Shown: piece by piece, positions 20,627 to 21,488 of the stretch | Numbering within the stretch: the stretch's first letter is position 1 | Layout: every line of letters starts with the position of its first letter | IMG/VR virus record: IMGVR_UViG_3300014720_001565 | Location: 1 to 21,488 of that record | Source: a virus | Reading direction: 5' to 3' (one strand) | Length of the DNA: 21,488 bases | Notes under the pieces: generated by a model | Seen by the model: only the letters and a program-made list of their open reading frames with translations | The model's database searches: none | What the model was told of the DNA's origin: nothing | Program-made: the position numbers and the translations under genes

Positions 20627-21488
20627 TTACTTAATTAAAGCAACCTTTGCAGAAGGATTCTTCTTATTCCACTTCTTAGCGAGTGCATTGAAAGCCTTCT
20701 TGACTGCATCTAAAGCATTAGCATTGTCTGCCTTTACCTTTGCAAGTTCAGCAGCATGGGCAGCATCTTTATCTGCAAGAGCCTTATCAGATGCAGCCTT
20801 AGCAGCAGCAGCATCGGCAATAGCCTTTACTGTTGCAGCATTAGCATCAGCAATAGCCTTATCGGAAGCAATCTTTGCATCCGCAATAGCCTTTGTTGCA
20901 GCATCCTTCATGTCATTTATAACTTTTTCAGTAGCAGTTTTCAACTGTGCAATTTCTACATCAGCAGCAGCCTTAACTGAAGCAGTTTCAGCCTTTCCAG
21001 CCGAAACTACCTTTGCAAGTTCTACATCAAACGCAGCCTGCAGATCTGCCTTAGCAGAGTTAACTGCAGTATTTAATGCCTTGTCTGCATCAGCCTTTGC
21101 CTTTTCAGTAGCAAGAGCAGCCTTTGCATCGGCAGCAGCAAGAGCGTCAGCAAGTGCCTTATCTGCAACAGCCTTAGCAATTACTGCTGCAGCATCGGAA
21201 GCAGCCTTAGCGTCAGCAAGTGCCTTATCTGTAGCAGCCTTAGCAGCAGCAAGTGCAGCAGCAGCCTCGGCAGTAGCCTTAGCGAGTGTAGCATCAGCAG
21301 TTTTCTTTGCATCTAATGCAGCAGCCAATAGAGCATTTGCATCTGCAATAGCCTTATCTGAGGCAACCTTATCAGCAGCACGAGCAGCCTTCTCAGCAGC
21401 AAGTGCAGCGTCTGCAGTTACCTTATCAGCAGCACGAGCAGCCTTCTCAGCAGCAAGTGCAGCGTCTGCAGTTACCTTATCAGCAGCA
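20627..21488 (-). CDS. Ala-rich coiled-coil protein, truncated at right edge
   Basis: The frame is open to 21488, so the N-terminus lies outside. At least 286 residues are present. The sequence is a nearly continuous Ala/Lys/Asp/Glu heptad helix (KALADAKAASDAA, ADAALAAEKAARAA) with almost no Gly or Pro, giving a long rod. The last residues (AKKWNKKNPSAKVALIK) form a short basic end. A perfect 54-base repeat lies at the edge. A TTG at 21328 gives a shorter frame but is internal to the coding run. The rod layout suggests a structural or surface fibre; its role is unknown. Confidence 0.7.
   Translation of the reverse strand, partial: AADKVTADAALAAEKAARAADKVTADAALAAEKAARAADKVASDKAIADANALLAAALDAKKTADATLAKATAEAAAALAAAKAATDKALADAKAASDAAAVIAKAVADKALADALAAADAKAALATEKAKADADKALNTAVNSAKADLQAAFDVELAKVVSAGKAETASVKAAADVEIAQLKTATEKVINDMKDAATKAIADAKIASDKAIADANAATVKAIADAAAAKAASDKALADKDAAHAAELAKVKADNANALDAVKKAFNALAKKWNKKNPSAKVALIK
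21367..21488 (-). repeat. 54-base perfect tandem repeat in Ala-rich gene
   Basis: Two identical 54-base units (21367-21420, 21421-21474) and a third cut off by the window end. Each codes for 18 residues (a DKVTADAALAAEKAARAA motif). The repeat continues past the edge, so the copy number is unknown. Confidence 0.9.

Noticed and set aside
20756-20980. Plus-strand Ser/Ile-rich ORF in the Ala-rich gene
   Set aside because: Complement of GC-biased Ala codons; no start signals.

Overview
The window looks like part of a bacteriophage (or prophage) genome whose host is an actinobacterium, probably one of the AT-rich aquatic lineages. The actinobacterial signs are a WhiB-type Fe-S protein, a DUF7455-like Cys/His protein, a set of tiny zinc-ribbon and membrane proteins typical of actinophages, and many promoters whose -10 box lies so close to the ATG that the mRNA would be leaderless. 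The phage signs are a CHAP endolysin with small membrane proteins beside it, a head-associated modular protein, HNH endonucleases, a tRNA cluster and very tight packing with ATGA/TAATG overlaps. No terminase, portal or tail gene is in the window, so the phage assignment is inferred from gene content. Host and phage identity are not proven.

Layout. (1) 1-2800: two rightward, very AT-rich cargo units, a GT2-like glycosyltransferase plus a 51-aa protein (26-864) and a sulfotransferase-like gene (2087-2776), each with its own promoter. They bracket a leftward three-module phage protein (984-2036) and a 48-aa protein. From here to the right edge everything reads leftward. (2) 2809-4790: a dense run of small proteins (holin-like, XapX-like, zinc ribbon, membrane-anchored coiled coil, MSMEG_6728/pyrimidine-dimer-glycosylase-like, and two 44-aa proteins). 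(3) 4794-8632: a glycan cassette: GDPD-like protein, HAD-nucleotidyltransferase fusion and two GT61-like paralogues. (4) 8637-11272: WhiB, a SLOG-like protein, two thioredoxin-fold proteins, a DUF7455-like protein and an FmdB-type zinc ribbon. (5) 11287-13229: an HNH endonuclease, a candidate structured RNA, a secreted PstS-type phosphate-binding protein and an Hsp20 chaperone. (6) 13296-14353: tRNA-Thr(TGT), tRNA-Glu(TTC), tRNA-Asp(GTC) and tRNA-Asn(GTT), with a second HNH gene and a DoxX-like gene between them. (7) 14344-18016: a secreted subtilase with a coiled-coil tail, a small acidic protein, an HslV/proteasome-like Ntn hydrolase, the CHAP endolysin, two holin-like membrane proteins and a lipoprotein. 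(8) 18018-21488: a large exported PA14 protein with a Pro-Glu-Pro-Thr repeat stalk, then an Ala-rich coiled-coil protein that runs off the right edge.

How it fits together: genes that begin a transcription unit tend to be leaderless, while internal genes have Shine-Dalgarno sites or overlapping stop/start codons. Functionally the region combines lysis, surface-glycan chemistry, exported proteins acting at the host envelope or medium (PstS, subtilase, lipoprotein, PA14 protein) and host-takeover or stress proteins (WhiB, thioredoxins, Hsp20, Ntn protease). The most unusual parts are the leaderless promoter set, the HAD-nucleotidyltransferase/GT61 cassette, the hierarchical repeat in the PA14 protein, the proteasome-like peptidase in the lysis region, and the structured element between pstS and an HNH gene.
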